NCBI GenBank assembly: GCA_027563935.2
Contig: CM050453.2
Location: forward strand, 67,006,018-67,070,017
Direction: 5' to 3'
DNA from: Costus lasius
Taxonomy: Eukaryota; Streptophyta; Magnoliopsida; Zingiberales; Costaceae
DNA length: 64,000 bases
Shown in pieces: positions 43,177 to 55,037 of this stretch (the first letter of the stretch is position 1; each line of letters begins with the position of its first letter). The notes under the pieces were generated by a model that saw only the letters and a list, made by a program, of their open reading frames with translations, searched no databases and was not told the origin of the DNA. Both the position numbers and the translations under genes were made by a program.

Positions 43177-43260
43177 ATGATACAAGCGCAAACTACATGT
43201 TAGCATGATACAAGCGCAAACTTCATGTTAGCATGATACAAGCGCAAACTTCATGTAAAC
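43177..43260. repeat. 28-bp tandem repeat, three copies, in Copia-C leader
   Basis: ATGATACAAGCGCAAACT-type units at 43177-43204, 43205-43232 and 43233-43260, differing by a few bases. Confidence 0.88.
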
Positions 43261-43339
43261 AAAGCATGCATCAAGTAAGCGCAATATGTATGGATCACAA
43301 ACACTTCAAAGCAATCATATAGATCATATCAAGAGCCTA

Positions 43340-43353
43340 GCTCTGATACCAAT
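43340..43353 (-). other. Copia-C primer binding site (initiator Met tRNA)
   Basis: Minus strand TTGGTATCAGAGC beside the 5' LTR; full match to the initiator-Met complement. Confidence 0.94.
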
Positions 43354-45037
43354 TGAAGGAACCCCTAACATAAAGGGGGGGGAAAAACCCTAATCATGCG
43401 CATCTAGCATGCATGGCGGAAAATAGGGTTTCAAAATCGCATATGAAACTATATGATCAACTTAAGTTATGAGAAATCATACCAACGCCATAAGCTTGGA
43501 ATTCGGCTTGGAAGAAGAGATCAAACTAGGTCTCCTCCACAAGTCCACACACAAGATGAAGATGCTCACTTCCTTGAGATCTCTTGTGCTAGCAAGACAC
43601 CCAAGCCTTCTCTTGTCGAATGGAAAGGGTTTGATGAGATGAATCCGTTCGGCCGAGAGCTTCTCTTGGATGTCTACTCCACACCTTCGTCAACCACACC
43701 TCGAAAAGAATCAAGGCGTTGAAGTGAGGAGCTCAACGCATAAGCGTTTTGGCATTGAAGCAAAACCGGCCCTTGATGACTTTCCATAAATGGAAGTCAA
43801 TCAAGCCATGCGTTCAAGCCAACCCAAAACGCATTTTGGCATTGAACCAAGCGTTCATATTTGTGAACCGGTTCAATCCAAAATGTCAAATCGGCTTTGG
43901 TTCATCAAACCAAACCGAAATAGCTCAAGCCACTTGGTCTAGACCAAATCGAACCCCAAGGCTTATGATCCAACCGTTCATCTCCTGATGCCCCCTGATC
44001 TCTCCGATCTAGCATCACCTCTCTCGATCGAAGCTTACCGATCTCAAGCCCTAATCAATCAAACATGATCAGACCAGATCTCACTTACAATCAGAGATTA
44101 AATCCCTTTAATCTGAACTCAAAGAATCCAGTCCATACGATCTGACTTAAGTAAGCCATATCACCAAATTGTGCGACCCTGAGGGTTTCCTCTAAATGTC
44201 GGTAACGATAACTTACGTTATCACGATCAGTGAGGGGTATCTAGCAACACATCACTGTCTCCCGATATAAAGGAAAGAGTCTTCCAAGACTACTCCCAAA
44301 CCATAGCACAAGTGTGACTCAATTCACAAGGCATACATATGTCCTTTACCACTGGATGTTCTTATTGGACAAGCATGTCAAGCCTGTAACTCCAATACGA
44401 TGAGCATGATTAGATCAGATGCACATAGTCATCTGGGTATGGCCATACACTATCTCAATCATCTCATAAGGGGGCCCTTTAGAACATCATACTCCTTAAA
44501 CAAGGAGACGGCAATCCTATGTCTATCACTAGTGTCCTAACCTGATTCAAGCTCACCATCCAAGATAGTCTATAATCATTATGTTTCAAATGATATTGAA
44601 CTACCTCAAGACAATGACAATCATCATTTAGAAACACAAGTGATCTCAAGTCAAAGGACATGTGCCACTTGCTGCTTACAAGGATTATTCACATTGTGAC
44701 AAGCAATGGAATATCCCAGTAGGGTCTGTCCAGTACATCCAATGTACCCATGAGTCTACATCTTATTCCATGCTCGAAGCATCCTATAAGATTAGCACTC
44801 ATATTAGTCTCAATCATATCAAGGCTGTCTCATGTTCACCAAGATATCTCGACTAAGGACATATAGCCTGTCAGCCTAGCTGAACAGCTTTGAGACATTA
44901 TTCAGAAGTACACTTATTACAGCAGACAAGGTAACAACCTGAATAATAACCATGCCTTTATAAACTTAAGAGTTTATTACATGATACTAATACAATCCCA
45001 AGGCCTCAAACATTAGCCTTAAGGGCATACCCCAACA
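43354..45037 (-). repeat. Copia-C 5' LTR
   Basis: 1684 bp, identical to 35872-37555 by eye except for one base. Confidence 0.97.
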
Positions 45038-45122
45038 ATGTTCGCCTCGGCCAGATCTGTTGCCTCCAAACATGGCCGTGCAACCAAGCACAACCCAGCC
45101 ATGTCCACCTCGGAAGCTTTGT
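45038..45122 (+). other. Gypsy-D tail, continued
   Basis: After the second ATGTT the Gypsy-D 3' sequence continues (AAACATGGCCGTGC, CAGCCATGTCC) and stops where Gypsy-E RNase H begins at about 45123. The precise breakpoint is uncertain by a few bases. Confidence 0.7.
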
Positions 45123-45885
45123 TATGATCAGTATAGATTTCAAATGTCTGGCCATACAGATAATGTCTCCATATTTTCAAGGCAAAAATGATAGTAGCTA
45201 ACTCCAAGTCATGAGTTGGATAGTTTTGCTCATACACTTTCAATTGCCTAGAAGCATAAGCAATTACTTGGCCATTCTGCATCAAGACACAACCAAGCCC
45301 TTTTTTTGAAGCATCAGTATAAACTACAAATCCTTCATTACCTTGACGAATAGTGAGGATTGGTGTACTAGTTAACCTTCTTTTTAACTCTTGGAAGCTT
45401 TCTTCAAATTCATCACTCCAAACAAACTTTACCTTCTTTCTAATCAATTTCATGAGAGAGCTTGCAATTTGTGAAAAACCTGCTACAAACCGTCTATAGT
45501 AACCTACCATGCCAAGGAAACTTCTCATATGTGCTACATTGGTTGGTCTTTCCCACTTGACCACTGTTTCTACCTTTTTGGGATCAACTGATATCCCTTC
45601 TCCTGAAATAACATGACCTAGAAAATTAATTGTCTTTAACCAAAACTCACATTTACTGAATTTGGCAAACAACTTCTTCTCCCTCAATAGTTCCAACACA
45701 TGTCTTAAATGCTCTTCGTGCTCTTGATCACTTCTTGAGTACACCAATATGTCATCAATGAATACAATTACACATCTGTCCAAAAGTGATTGAAATACCT
45801 GATTCATTAGATCCTTGAATACTGCTGGAGCATTGGTTAACCCAAAGGGCATAACTAGGAATTCATAATGGCCATATCTGGTTCT
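45123..45885 (-). pseudogene. Gypsy-E reverse transcriptase (C-terminal) and partial RNase H
   Basis: From the Copia-D insertion the frame gives [20 protein letters not shown], the catalytic [24 protein letters not shown] and the thumb/connection region. RNase H follows with [16 protein letters not shown] and IYTDH. RNase H is cut at TDH by the Gypsy-D junction; the residues after it are foreign. No stop within this piece. Confidence 0.92.
45881..45885. other. Target site duplication of Copia-D, left copy (GTTCT)
   Basis: GTTCT here and at 55038-55042. Gypsy-E RT coding sequence continues across. Confidence 0.95.
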
Positions 45886-47594
45886 TGAAAGTACCCCTTA
45901 ACCTGTAAGGGGGGTCCCCTTCTAGGGGGAGCGAAAACCCTAAAGTGGCGCAAATTATAACATGCAGCGGACGGAAGGGCTTCAAAGAATCATTGCGCAT
46001 GCATTATGTGATCAACCTTAAAACATAATAGAAGAAGATGCAATTCATACCATAGCCATTAGAGGATGGCGCCTTGGAAGGAAAGATCAATCGAGAACTT
46101 CTCCTAAGTTTCGCACACAAGATGAGGAAGCCGCCTACTCTCTTGGTGCAACTTGTGCTAGCAAGGCTCCAAGAAGTGCTTGTCGTATGAAGGGATGAAG
46201 ATCTCCTTGCTTGGCGAAAACCTCTCCCCAATGTCGACCACCACTTCTCCACAAGCGAATGTCTCAAGGACAACCCCGAGCGGCGACAATAGGGCGAGAG
46301 GGAAGCGTGAAGAGAGTCCACACGGAACGTGGTCACGTAAGTGACATGTTTTCTAATAATAGAAAACCATACTTCCACTTGCGATCATGGGTTTACCCAA
46401 TCGCAAATCTCTCTTAAAGTGAACCATACGCTCAACCAATGAGCTGGTTCATTTTGGTTTGGTTCAAGACCAAATAACCCAAGCAATTAGTCCAGATCAC
46501 ATTAAACCCTAAGGTGCTTGATCTGACCGTTGATCTTTTGATGCTCCTGATCTCAATGATCTAGCATCCAATCTCCCGATCGAAGCTTACCGATCCCTAG
46601 CCATAATCAATCAAACATGATCAGACCAGATCTCACTCACAATCAGAGCTTAAATCCCTTTAAACTGAACCCGAACAATTCAGTCCACACGATCTGACTT
46701 AAGTAAGCCATATCATCAAATTGTGCGACCCTGAGGGTTTCCTTTAAATGTCGGTAACGATAACTCTCATTATCACGATCAGTGAGGGGTATCTAGCAAC
46801 ACATCACTGTCTCCCGATATAAAGGAAAGAGTCTTCCAAGACTACACCCAAAAACAGCACAAGTGTGAATCGACTTCACAAAGCATACATATTTCCTTTG
46901 CCACTGGATGTACTTATTGGACAAGCCTGTCAAGCTCGTAACTCCAATATGATGAGCATAATTAGATCAGATGAACACTGTCACCTGGGTATGGCCATAC
47001 ACTCTCTCAATCATCTCATCCAGGGGGCCCCTTTAGAACATCACACTCCTTAAACAAGGAGACGGCAATCCTGTGTCTATCACTAGTGCCCTAACCTGAC
47101 TCAAGCTCACCATCCAAGATAGTCTATAATCATTATGTTTCAAATGATATTGAACTAACTCAAAATAATGACAATCATCATTTAGGAAACACAAGTGATC
47201 TCAAGTCAGAGGAAATGTGCCACTTGTCTTATACAAGGAATATTCACGTTGTGACAAACAACTGAACATCCTAGTAGGGTCTGTCCAGTACATCCCATGC
47301 ACCCATGAGTCTACATCTTATTCCATGCTCGAAGCATCCTATAAGATTAGAACACATATTAGTCTTAACCATATCGAGGCTGTCTCATGTTCACCAAGAT
47401 ACATCGACTAAGGACATAATAGCTTGTCAGCCCAGCTGAACAGCTTTGAGACATTATTCAGAAGAACATATATTGCAGCAGACAATGTAGCTAACTGAAT
47501 AACAACCATGCCTTTATAAACATAACAGTTTATTACATGATACAGATACATTCCCATAGGCCTCAAACATTAGCCTTAAGGGCATACCCCAACA
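45886..47594 (-). repeat. Copia-D 3' LTR
   Basis: 1709 bp. Two CCCC/GGGG inverted pairs occur within the first 45 bp at the 45886 end. Confidence 0.97.
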
Positions 47595-47605
47595 ATCTCC
47601 CACTT
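47595..47605 (-). other. Copia-D polypurine tract
   Basis: Minus strand AAGTGGGAGAT beside the 3' LTR, downstream of the gag-pol stop. Confidence 0.88.
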
Positions 47606-47614
47606 GCACTTAAT

Positions 47615-50600
47615 CTAATGGTTGAGAAATCTCAAACCCATATTATTACAGTGCTTCTCATGCTTCTGCTGCGCCAGAGGCTTGGTAAGCGGGTCAGCCA
47701 GATTGTCATCTGTATGAACCTTGCATACTTTGATCTCGCCACGATCTATGATCTCCCTGATCAAATGAAACCGTCTCTGTATGTGCTTGGACTTCTGGTG
47801 CGACCGTGGTTCCTTTGCTTGTGCGATTGCTCCAGTGTTATCACAGAAGATAACCAAAGGATCTGCACTCGAAGGAACGACACCAAGTTCTCTCACGAAC
47901 TTACGAATCCACACTGCCTCCTTGGATGCTTCCGAGGCTGCAACATACTCGGCTTCTGTTGTGGAATCAGCAACAGTTGACTGTTTGAAACTTTTCCACA
48001 CCACTGCACCTCCATTCAAGCTAAAGACATAGCCTGATTGCGATCGGAAATCATCCTGGTCACTCTGGAACGAAGCATCAGTATATCCCTCTATACTGAG
48101 TTCTTCCTGACCACCATATATCAAGAACATATCTTTGGTCCTCCGCAGATATTTTAAAATGTTCTTGACTGCAATCCAGTGCGCCATACCTGGATTACTC
48201 TGGTAACGACTGGTCACGCTTAACCCGTAAGCGACGTCTGGGCGAGTACACAACATCGCATACATTATAGAACCAATAGCCGAAGCATAAGGCGTATTGT
48301 TCATTTCATCTTTCTCAGTCTGTGTTTGTGGACACTGACTCTTCGAAAGATTCAGACCATGTCTGACTGGAAGATATCCTCGTTTAGAATTCTCTAAATG
48401 AAATCTCTCCAGGACCTTATCGATGTAAGTACTCTGGCACAGCCCGAGAAGCCTCTTAGATCTATCCCTGTAGATCTTCACACCTAACACATAGGCTGCT
48501 TCTCCTAGATCTTTCATCTGGAAACATTTCCTCAGCCATGCCTTAACAGCATGCATTTCAGGAATATCATTTCCAATGATCAAGATGTCATCGACGTAGA
48601 GGACTAGAAAAGTAATCACGCTCCCACTAAACCTCTTATATACACACGGGTCATCCTCGTTCTTGATGAAACCAAATTCCGTAACTGATTCATCAAAACG
48701 AATATTCCAGCTTCTGGATGCTTGTTTAAGTCCATAAATAGACTTCTTTAACTTGCATATCTTATGACGATCTGCTGGATTAGTGAAACCTTCTGGTTGT
48801 GTCATATACACATCCTCATCCAGATTTCCATTAAGGAAAGCTGTTTTCACATCCATCTGCCAAATCTCATAATCATAATATGCAGCTATCGCGAAAAGAA
48901 TCCGAATAGACTTAAACATGGCTACAGGTGAGAAAGTTTCATCATAATCTATCCCGTAGATTTGTTTGAAACCTTTCGCAACTAGCCTGCCTTTATAGGT
49001 AACCACGTTACCATCCATGTCAATCTTCTTCTTGAAGATCCATTTACAGCCTATAGGGATAACTCCCGGAGGCGGATCAACCAAATCCCAGACCTGGTTA
49101 TCTGACATGGAGTCCATCTCGGCGCGCATAGCTTCAAGCCATCTCGCTGACTCCGGTCCACTGACCGCATCCGCATAAGTAAGGGGTTCATCATTGCCAA
49201 TGATATAGACTCCGTCATAGCGCTCAGGCTGTCGACGAATCCTTCCCGATCTTCGCGGTTCCCGTGATATCTGAGCCTCAGGTTGTTCAATAACCTGTTC
49301 TACCGGCTCAGGCTCATCCAACTCTGCTTGAGCACTTTGTCCTTCCTCTGGAATCTCATCCAGCTTTATTTCTCTCCCACTGGCCTCTTGCAGAAGAAAC
49401 TCCTTCTCAAGAAATATGGCCGTCCGAGCAACAAAAACCTTGTTCTCTTTGGGATCGTAGAAATAATAACCCTTAGTTTCCTTAGGGTAACCGACAAAGA
49501 TACATTTGTCAGATCTGCTCTCTAGTTTCCCAGAGGCGAGCTTCTTGACATAAGCCTCGCAGCCCCAGATCCTGATAAATGTCAAGCTTGGCTGTTTCCC
49601 ATACCATAACTCATATGGCGTCTTTGAAACTGCCTTGGATGGCACTCGGTTTAGTACTTTTGCAGCTGTTTCCAGCCCAAAACCCCAAAAGGAGTAGGGA
49701 AGAGTAGCCTGACTCATCATAGAACGAACCATATCAAGTAACGTTCTATTTCTCCTCTCGGACACACCATTCCATTGCGGTGTTCCTGGCGGAGTGAGCT
49801 GTGAGATAATCCCACACTCTTTTAGATAGTCAGTAAATGCATGACTTAGGTATTCACCACCTCGATCTGAGCGAAGTGCCTTGATATTGCGGCCTAGCTG
49901 ATTTTGAACTTCATTCTTGAACTCTTTGAACTTGTCAAAAGATTCACTCTTATGTCTCATCAGATAGACATACCCATATCTACTGAAATCATCAGTAAAG
50001 GTAATGAAGTACTGATAGCCACCTCTGGCATGTTTACTAAAAGGCCCACACACATCACTGTGTATAAGGTCAAGTAAACCTGAAGCCCTTTGACCTTTGT
50101 GAGGAAAAGGTGACTTCGTCATTTTACCCATTAAACAAGCTTTGCATGTATCAAGCTCCTTGTAGGAGAATGATCCCAGCAGTCCATGATCATGCAACCG
50201 CTTAATGCGTTTCTCGTTTATATGGCCTAAACGACTATGCCATAGCAAGGTGCTGTCATCAGCATACTTGGCTTTCTTAATATCAACATTATGTATAGAA
50301 CTTTCCATGTCTAACATGAATAACCCATTGCTTATTGAACCAGTTGCATAAACAATATTATCAAAAGATAAAATACACTTTGAAATATTGCATTCAAAGG
50401 AAAATCCTTTCCTGACAAGAGCAGGAATGGAGATAATATTTTTAGTTATACTGGGAACAAAGTAACAACTGTTTAGTTCCAATACAAGTCCAGATGGTAA
50501 AGAAATAAAGTAGTCTCCTACAGCAACAGCAGCAACCCGTGCCCCGTTTCCAACTCGTAGGTCCACCTCATGCTGTCCCACCTGCCTTCTTCTCTTGAGT

Positions 50601-51496
50601 TCCTGCACATTTGAACAAATGTGAACTCCACATGCAGTGTCCAACACCCATGATACAGAAGAAGAAAACATGACCTCAGTCACGAATATACCTGAGCCAG
50701 AAGCAAAGCTTCCCCTCTTGTCTCCTTGGAGCGCTTTACAGTCCTTTTTCCAGTGACCCAGCTGGCCACAGTGGAAACACCTGTATTCCTTAGACCGCTT
50801 CACCTTCTGCTTCAGAGCCTTGCTGTAGCTTTTGACCGGGGCCTTGCCCTTCTTCCCCTTCTTCTTGTTCCTGGAAGGAACCATTAAGACAGAGGTCGAA
50901 GGCTTACCCTTCAGAGTCTCCTCAGTGGTCAAGAGCATATTCAGCAGCTCTGCCGGAGTACAATCGATTTTGTTCATATTAAAATTAATAATGAACGCGT
51001 CGAATGATGGCGGGAGAGACTGCAGAATAATGTCTACAGCAAGCTCCTGGTTAATGGTATGCCCCAGTTTCTCTAGAGCCTCCTTGTGCCCAATCATCTT
51101 GAGCACGTGAGCTCCTACTGGGCTCCCTTCAGCCAGTTTGCTCTGAAAGAAGAGCTTTGTCAAATTGTAGCGTTCTGTCCTCGCCTGTGCAGCATACAGC
51201 ATCTTGAGGTTTGTAATCATGTCTCTAGCAGACATATCCTCATGCTGACGCTGCAGCGGTGGCGTCATAGACGCTAGCATCAGGCAAGCGACATCAATGC
51301 TATCATTGACGTGCTTTTCATAGGCTTCCCGAACCGCCCTTGCGGCGTTCGGAGCGGGCTGCGGCGGTATCGCCGTCTCGAGGACATACAGTTTCCTCTC
51401 TGCCTTAAGAACAATCTTAAGGTGTCCAAACCAGTCAGAGAAGTTTGGCCCAGCAAACTTCTCCCTTTCCAGTAGGGATCGCACATTGAAGTTCAT
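47615..51496 (-). CDS. gag-pol: Copia-D Gag-Pol polyprotein, intact
   Basis: 1293 residues, no stop. It is one residue shorter than the Copia-C protein (before protease, EVMFSSSVSWVLD versus EVMVSSSSISWVLD), so later positions are shifted by one. Zinc knuckle C240-C253; protease Asp286; integrase D481, D544, E580; RT YVDD 967-970; RNase H TEAEY near 1180. All catalytic residues seen in Copia-C are kept. The N-terminus is MNFNVRSLLEREKF. Within gag, ARDMITNLKML replaces AIEIIANLKML. Most other differences from Copia-C are conservative, in the gag-protease region and the RT connection. Confidence 0.97.
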   Translation of the reverse strand: MNFNVRSLLEREKFAGPNFSDWFGHLKIVLKAERKLYVLETAIPPQPAPNAARAVREAYEKHVNDSIDVACLMLASMTPPLQRQHEDMSARDMITNLKMLYAAQARTERYNLTKLFFQSKLAEGSPVGAHVLKMIGHKEALEKLGHTINQELAVDIILQSLPPSFDAFIINFNMNKIDCTPAELLNMLLTTEETLKGKPSTSVLMVPSRNKKKGKKGKAPVKSYSKALKQKVKRSKEYRCFHCGQLGHWKKDCKALQGDKRGSFASGSGIFVTEVMFSSSVSWVLDTACGVHICSNVQELKRRRQVGQHEVDLRVGNGARVAAVAVGDYFISLPSGLVLELNSCYFVPSITKNIISIPALVRKGFSFECNISKCILSFDNIVYATGSISNGLFMLDMESSIHNVDIKKAKYADDSTLLWHSRLGHINEKRIKRLHDHGLLGSFSYKELDTCKACLMGKMTKSPFPHKGQRASGLLDLIHSDVCGPFSKHARGGYQYFITFTDDFSRYGYVYLMRHKSESFDKFKEFKNEVQNQLGRNIKALRSDRGGEYLSHAFTDYLKECGIISQLTPPGTPQWNGVSERRNRTLLDMVRSMMSQATLPYSFWGFGLETAAKVLNRVPSKAVSKTPYELWYGKQPSLTFIRIWGCEAYVKKLASGKLESRSDKCIFVGYPKETKGYYFYDPKENKVFVARTAIFLEKEFLLQEASGREIKLDEIPEEGQSAQAELDEPEPVEQVIEQPEAQISREPRRSGRIRRQPERYDGVYIIGNDEPLTYADAVSGPESARWLEAMRAEMDSMSDNQVWDLVDPPPGVIPIGCKWIFKKKIDMDGNVVTYKGRLVAKGFKQIYGIDYDETFSPVAMFKSIRILFAIAAYYDYEIWQMDVKTAFLNGNLDEDVYMTQPEGFTNPADRHKICKLKKSIYGLKQASRSWNIRFDESVTEFGFIKNEDDPCVYKRFSGSVITFLVLYVDDILIIGNDIPEMHAVKAWLRKCFQMKDLGEAAYVLGVKIYRDRSKRLLGLCQSTYIDKVLERFHLENSKRGYLPVRHGLNLSKSQCPQTQTEKDEMNNTPYASAIGSIMYAMLCTRPDVAYGLSVTSRYQSNPGMAHWIAVKNILKYLRRTKDMFLIYGGQEELSIEGYTDASFQSDQDDFRSQSGYVFSLNGGAVVWKSFKQSTVADSTTEAEYVAASEASKEAVWIRKFVRELGVVPSSADPLVIFCDNTGAIAQAKEPRSHQKSKHIQRRFHLIREIIDRGEIKVCKVHTDDNLADPLTKPLAQQKHEKHCNNMGLRFLNH

Positions 51497-53314
51497 GGTG
51501 TTCGTTGCTGCAGGTATCTACAACAATGCAAGAACAGCAAGGTCAGTATCAATGTATAAGAATCAATCAGGACTTAAGAAAGATTCTTTTTCTCACTATT
51601 TTATCAGGCGTGAAAAATCCAGCAAAACAGCCCGAAAGAGTAGAACTCTTTTAGTGAGATGGGATCCAGATTTCATACTTGGTCTCCGCGTCCCGCTCAG
51701 GCGAGATAAGATGCACAGAGAGTACAAGCATTAGTTTCTGGTAGGCAGTCCCTGCCGATCGCCAACCCGTGCGATTCCCCTTCATCTGGGCAGTCCAGCA
51801 GACTGTGCCAACTGAGTTGGTACAACACAATCTCTGACCCCACAGATGGCTGCCTCCATGTGCTACCATATGCGCCACATATGTAGCCTACACGGTCAAG
51901 CTGACCCGACCTACTCCCTGGACCACCATGTGCTATGCTGAGCAACGAGAGGGGATAAATCCCCAATCTGTAACACACAGGTGTAATCCCGCACCGTCTG
52001 AAGATAGATGGACGTGCCCACTGAGTGGGTACAACACGGCTCCAACGATAATCAGAACAGTGAGGTTTCGCGTCAGAAGGCTTACGAGCTTGATATTTAA
52101 GCGTTGGATTTTAACGGTCTTTTATCTTCTTGCCTATCATGCAATTCCTATGGTGATAGCAGAAGATAAATTTACTCATGCAATTCTAATATAAAGCTAT
52201 AAAAGAAAGCATGTGTCTTATGTGGTAAAAGCCCATAGCCCTAGTGAGACCTTAACCTAACTTAAGTCTGCACTTGCTTTTCATGGGTCTTTAACTGCTT
52301 ATCTGGCCCAACCCAGGGCCCAAGCGCCAATTAGCAGCTCTGGTGCGCCCACCAGGAAATGCGCCAGGTCCTAGGGTCGAACCCTAGACCTCCCACCTGG
52401 TCCAGCCACTGCTGCAAGCGCCTCTGCCAAGTGTGCTCTGTGCTCTTGTCTAATTAAATTACAAATTTAACTATCTAGACAAGAGTGACACGCAGGTCAC
52501 TTTCACATTATAAATTAATTAAATTGTGATTCGCAGATCACATAAATAAAATTAATTTACAACAATTAATCCAGGCACGCAGGCCCCAGCACAGCACACA
52601 TTAAAAACAGGCAGCCCACATAAGACTAAATAAACAAGCAGATTCAACAACCATCATGTGATCCAGTCAGGAAAAATAAATTTTGAAAAAACCCCATGGG
52701 ATCAATTTTAATTTTCCTTATTTGCCTTACAACCTTACAACGGTCCATTACTAGGGATCCACTCATCCACCCTAGTCAGATCCTCTGCCCTTACATGCAC
52801 CGAGTCGTAACTGACTCGAGTCGACCAAAAGGTCAACTATGCATGCGACAGGGCTGAACGACCACACTGAGATCTGGCAAGCGGGCGTGACCCCGGGCCT
52901 AACTCAGGTGCGTTCATTGGTCGTCTCAATCAGACATCGCTACACACCTGTCTGCAGTCGACCTATAGCCACCATAGGCTTGCGCCAAGGTGCTATCTGG
53001 TCGACCCATTCAGGCTGTCAGATGAACTGATCAGACTGGTCGGATCTAACCTAGGGGTTGACTTCAACCCTAGTAACCCGTCTAAGGGTTTACTGTAGGC
53101 GGCTTAGATCTAAGGTGAAAACGCGCAAGTAATATTTTTTGAAGAAAAACATACATTAAGCGCCAACATTTCAACACATATGCGCAATTAAAACATAACT
53201 TTGGTTTCGGCATGAAACAAGTTAATATGAAAAATTACGCATGATAGATCTAAGCATGCATCTTCATTCAAGGATCACCGAAACAAAGCAATCAAATAAG
53301 CATGCGATTAACTC
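51497..53314 (-). other. Copia-D untranslated leader
   Basis: Bulged hairpin A at about 51800-51833 (one outer-stem pair reduced to a wobble) and B at 52013-52038. tRNA-like module with B-box 52373-52383 and A-box 52419-52429. CGCAG-loop hairpins at 52484-52501 (AGTGAC/GTCACT), 52525-52542 and 52574-52585. No ORF of note. Confidence 0.82.
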
Positions 53315-53328
53315 GCTCTGATACCAAT
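53315..53328 (-). other. Copia-D primer binding site (initiator Met tRNA)
   Basis: Minus strand TTGGTATCAGAGC beside the 5' LTR. Confidence 0.94.
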
Positions 53329-55037
53329 TGAAAGTACCCCTTAACCTGTAAGGGGGGTCCCCTTCTAGGGGGAGCGAAAACCCTAAAGTGGCGCAAATTA
53401 TAACATGCAGCGGACGGAAGGGCTTCAAAGAATCATTGCGCATGCATTATGTGATCAACCTTAAAACATAATAGAAGAAGATGCAATTCATACCATAGCC
53501 ATTAGAGGATGGCGCCTTGGAAGGAAAGATCAATCGAGAACTTCTCCTAAGTTTCGCACACAAGATGAGGAAGCCGCCTACTCTCTTGGTGCAACTTGTG
53601 CTAGCAAGGCTCCAAGAAGTGCTTGTCGTATGAAGGGATGAAGATCTCCTTGCTTGGCGAAAACCTCTCCCCAATGTCGACCACCACTTCTCCACAAGCG
53701 AATGTCTCAAGGACAACCCCGAGCGGCGACAATAGGGCGAGAGGGAAGCGTGAAGAGAGTCCACACGGAACGTGGTCACGTAAGTGACATGTTTTCTAAT
53801 AATAGAAAACCATACTTCCACTTGCGATCATGGGTTTACCCAATCGCAAATCTCTCTTAAAGTGAACCATACGCTCAACCAATGAGCTGGTTCATTTTGG
53901 TTTGGTTCAAGACCAAATAACCCAAGCAATTAGTCCAGATCACATTAAACCCTAAGGTGCTTGATCTGACCGTTGATCTTTTGATGCTCCTGATCTCAAT
54001 GATCTAGCATCCAATCTCCCGATCGAAGCTTACCGATCCCTAGCCATAATCAATCAAACATGATCAGACCAGATCTCACTCACAATCAGAGCTTAAATCC
54101 CTTTAAACTGAACCCGAACAATTCAGTCCACACGATCTGACTTAAGTAAGCCATATCATCAAATTGTGCGACCCTGAGGGTTTCCTTTAAATGTCGGTAA
54201 CGATAACTCTCATTATCACGATCAGTGAGGGGTATCTAGCAACACATCACTGTCTCCCGATATAAAGGAAAGAGTCTTCCAAGACTACACCCAAAAACAG
54301 CACAAGTGTGAATCGACTTCACAAAGCATACATATTTCCTTTGCCACTGGATGTACTTATTGGACAAGCCTGTCAAGCTCGTAACTCCAATATGATGAGC
54401 ATAATTAGATCAGATGAACACTGTCACCTGGGTATGGCCATACACTCTCTCAATCATCTCATCCAGGGGGCCCCTTTAGAACATCACACTCCTTAAACAA
54501 GGAGACGGCAATCCTGTGTCTATCACTAGTGCCCTAACCTGACTCAAGCTCACCATCCAAGATAGTCTATAATCATTATGTTTCAAATGATATTGAACTA
54601 ACTCAAAATAATGACAATCATCATTTAGGAAACACAAGTGATCTCAAGTCAGAGGAAATGTGCCACTTGTCTTATACAAGGAATATTCACGTTGTGACAA
54701 ACAACTGAACATCCTAGTAGGGTCTGTCCAGTACATCCCATGCACCCATGAGTCTACATCTTATTCCATGCTCGAAGCATCCTATAAGATTAGAACACAT
54801 ATTAGTCTTAACCATATCGAGGCTGTCTCATGTTCACCAAGATACATCGACTAAGGACATAATAGCTTGTCAGCCCAGCTGAACAGCTTTGAGACATTAT
54901 TCAGAAGAACATATATTGCAGCAGACAATGTAGCTAACTGAATAACAACCATGCCTTTATAAACATAACAGTTTATTACATGATACAGATACATTCCCAT
55001 AGGCCTCAAACATTAGCCTTAAGGGCATACCCCAACA
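53329..55037 (-). repeat. Copia-D 5' LTR
   Basis: 1709 bp, same as 45886-47594 at every position I compared. Followed by the GTTCT duplication. Confidence 0.97.

Larger units (their letters stand above)
41461..43339 (-). other. Copia-C untranslated leader
   Basis: Holds bulged hairpins A (41760-41793) and B (41973-41998, bulge TTCAA) and CGCAG-loop hairpins at 42380-42395, 42419-42434 and 42460-42471. The tRNA-like module is reduced: the B-box stretch is missing around 42290-42345. Near the PBS are two copies of a GGGGGTCCCCTTC unit and three copies of a 28-bp unit. Confidence 0.8.
35872..45037 (-). mobile_element. Copia-C: complete, young Ty1/copia element
   Basis: 9166 bp with two 1684-bp LTRs, an intact 1294-codon gag-pol, polypurine tract, full leader, perfect initiator-Met PBS and an ATGTT target duplication. 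I see one substitution between the LTRs (T at 37440 versus G in the partner). Nothing in the sequence rules out autonomous activity. Inserted in the tail of Gypsy-D. Confidence 0.97.
45886..55037 (-). mobile_element. Copia-D: complete, very young Ty1/copia element
   Basis: 9152 bp with two 1709-bp LTRs that I find identical throughout, an intact 1293-codon gag-pol, full leader, perfect PBS and a GTTCT target duplication. It lies in Gypsy-E RT. Its U5-side LTR sequence differs from that of Copia-C, so it is a separate subfamily despite very similar pol. Confidence 0.97.

Noticed and set aside
35872..45037. Segmental duplication of 35872-37555 at 43354-45037
   Set aside because: The two copies are the LTRs of Copia-C, shown by equal length, TG...CA ends, ATGTT flanks, PBS and polypurine tract.
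45019..45122. C-terminal ~30 residues of the Gypsy-E RNase H frame read as a novel domain
   Set aside because: They are read-through into Gypsy-D and LTR sequence after the break at TDH, not part of the protein.
47537..47980. 120-147-codon plus-strand ORFs opposite RNase H (also 2132, 37579, 58722, 61193)
   Set aside because: They are mirror frames of the highly conserved RNase H coding sequence. Similarity follows from the sense strand and there is no start context or domain.
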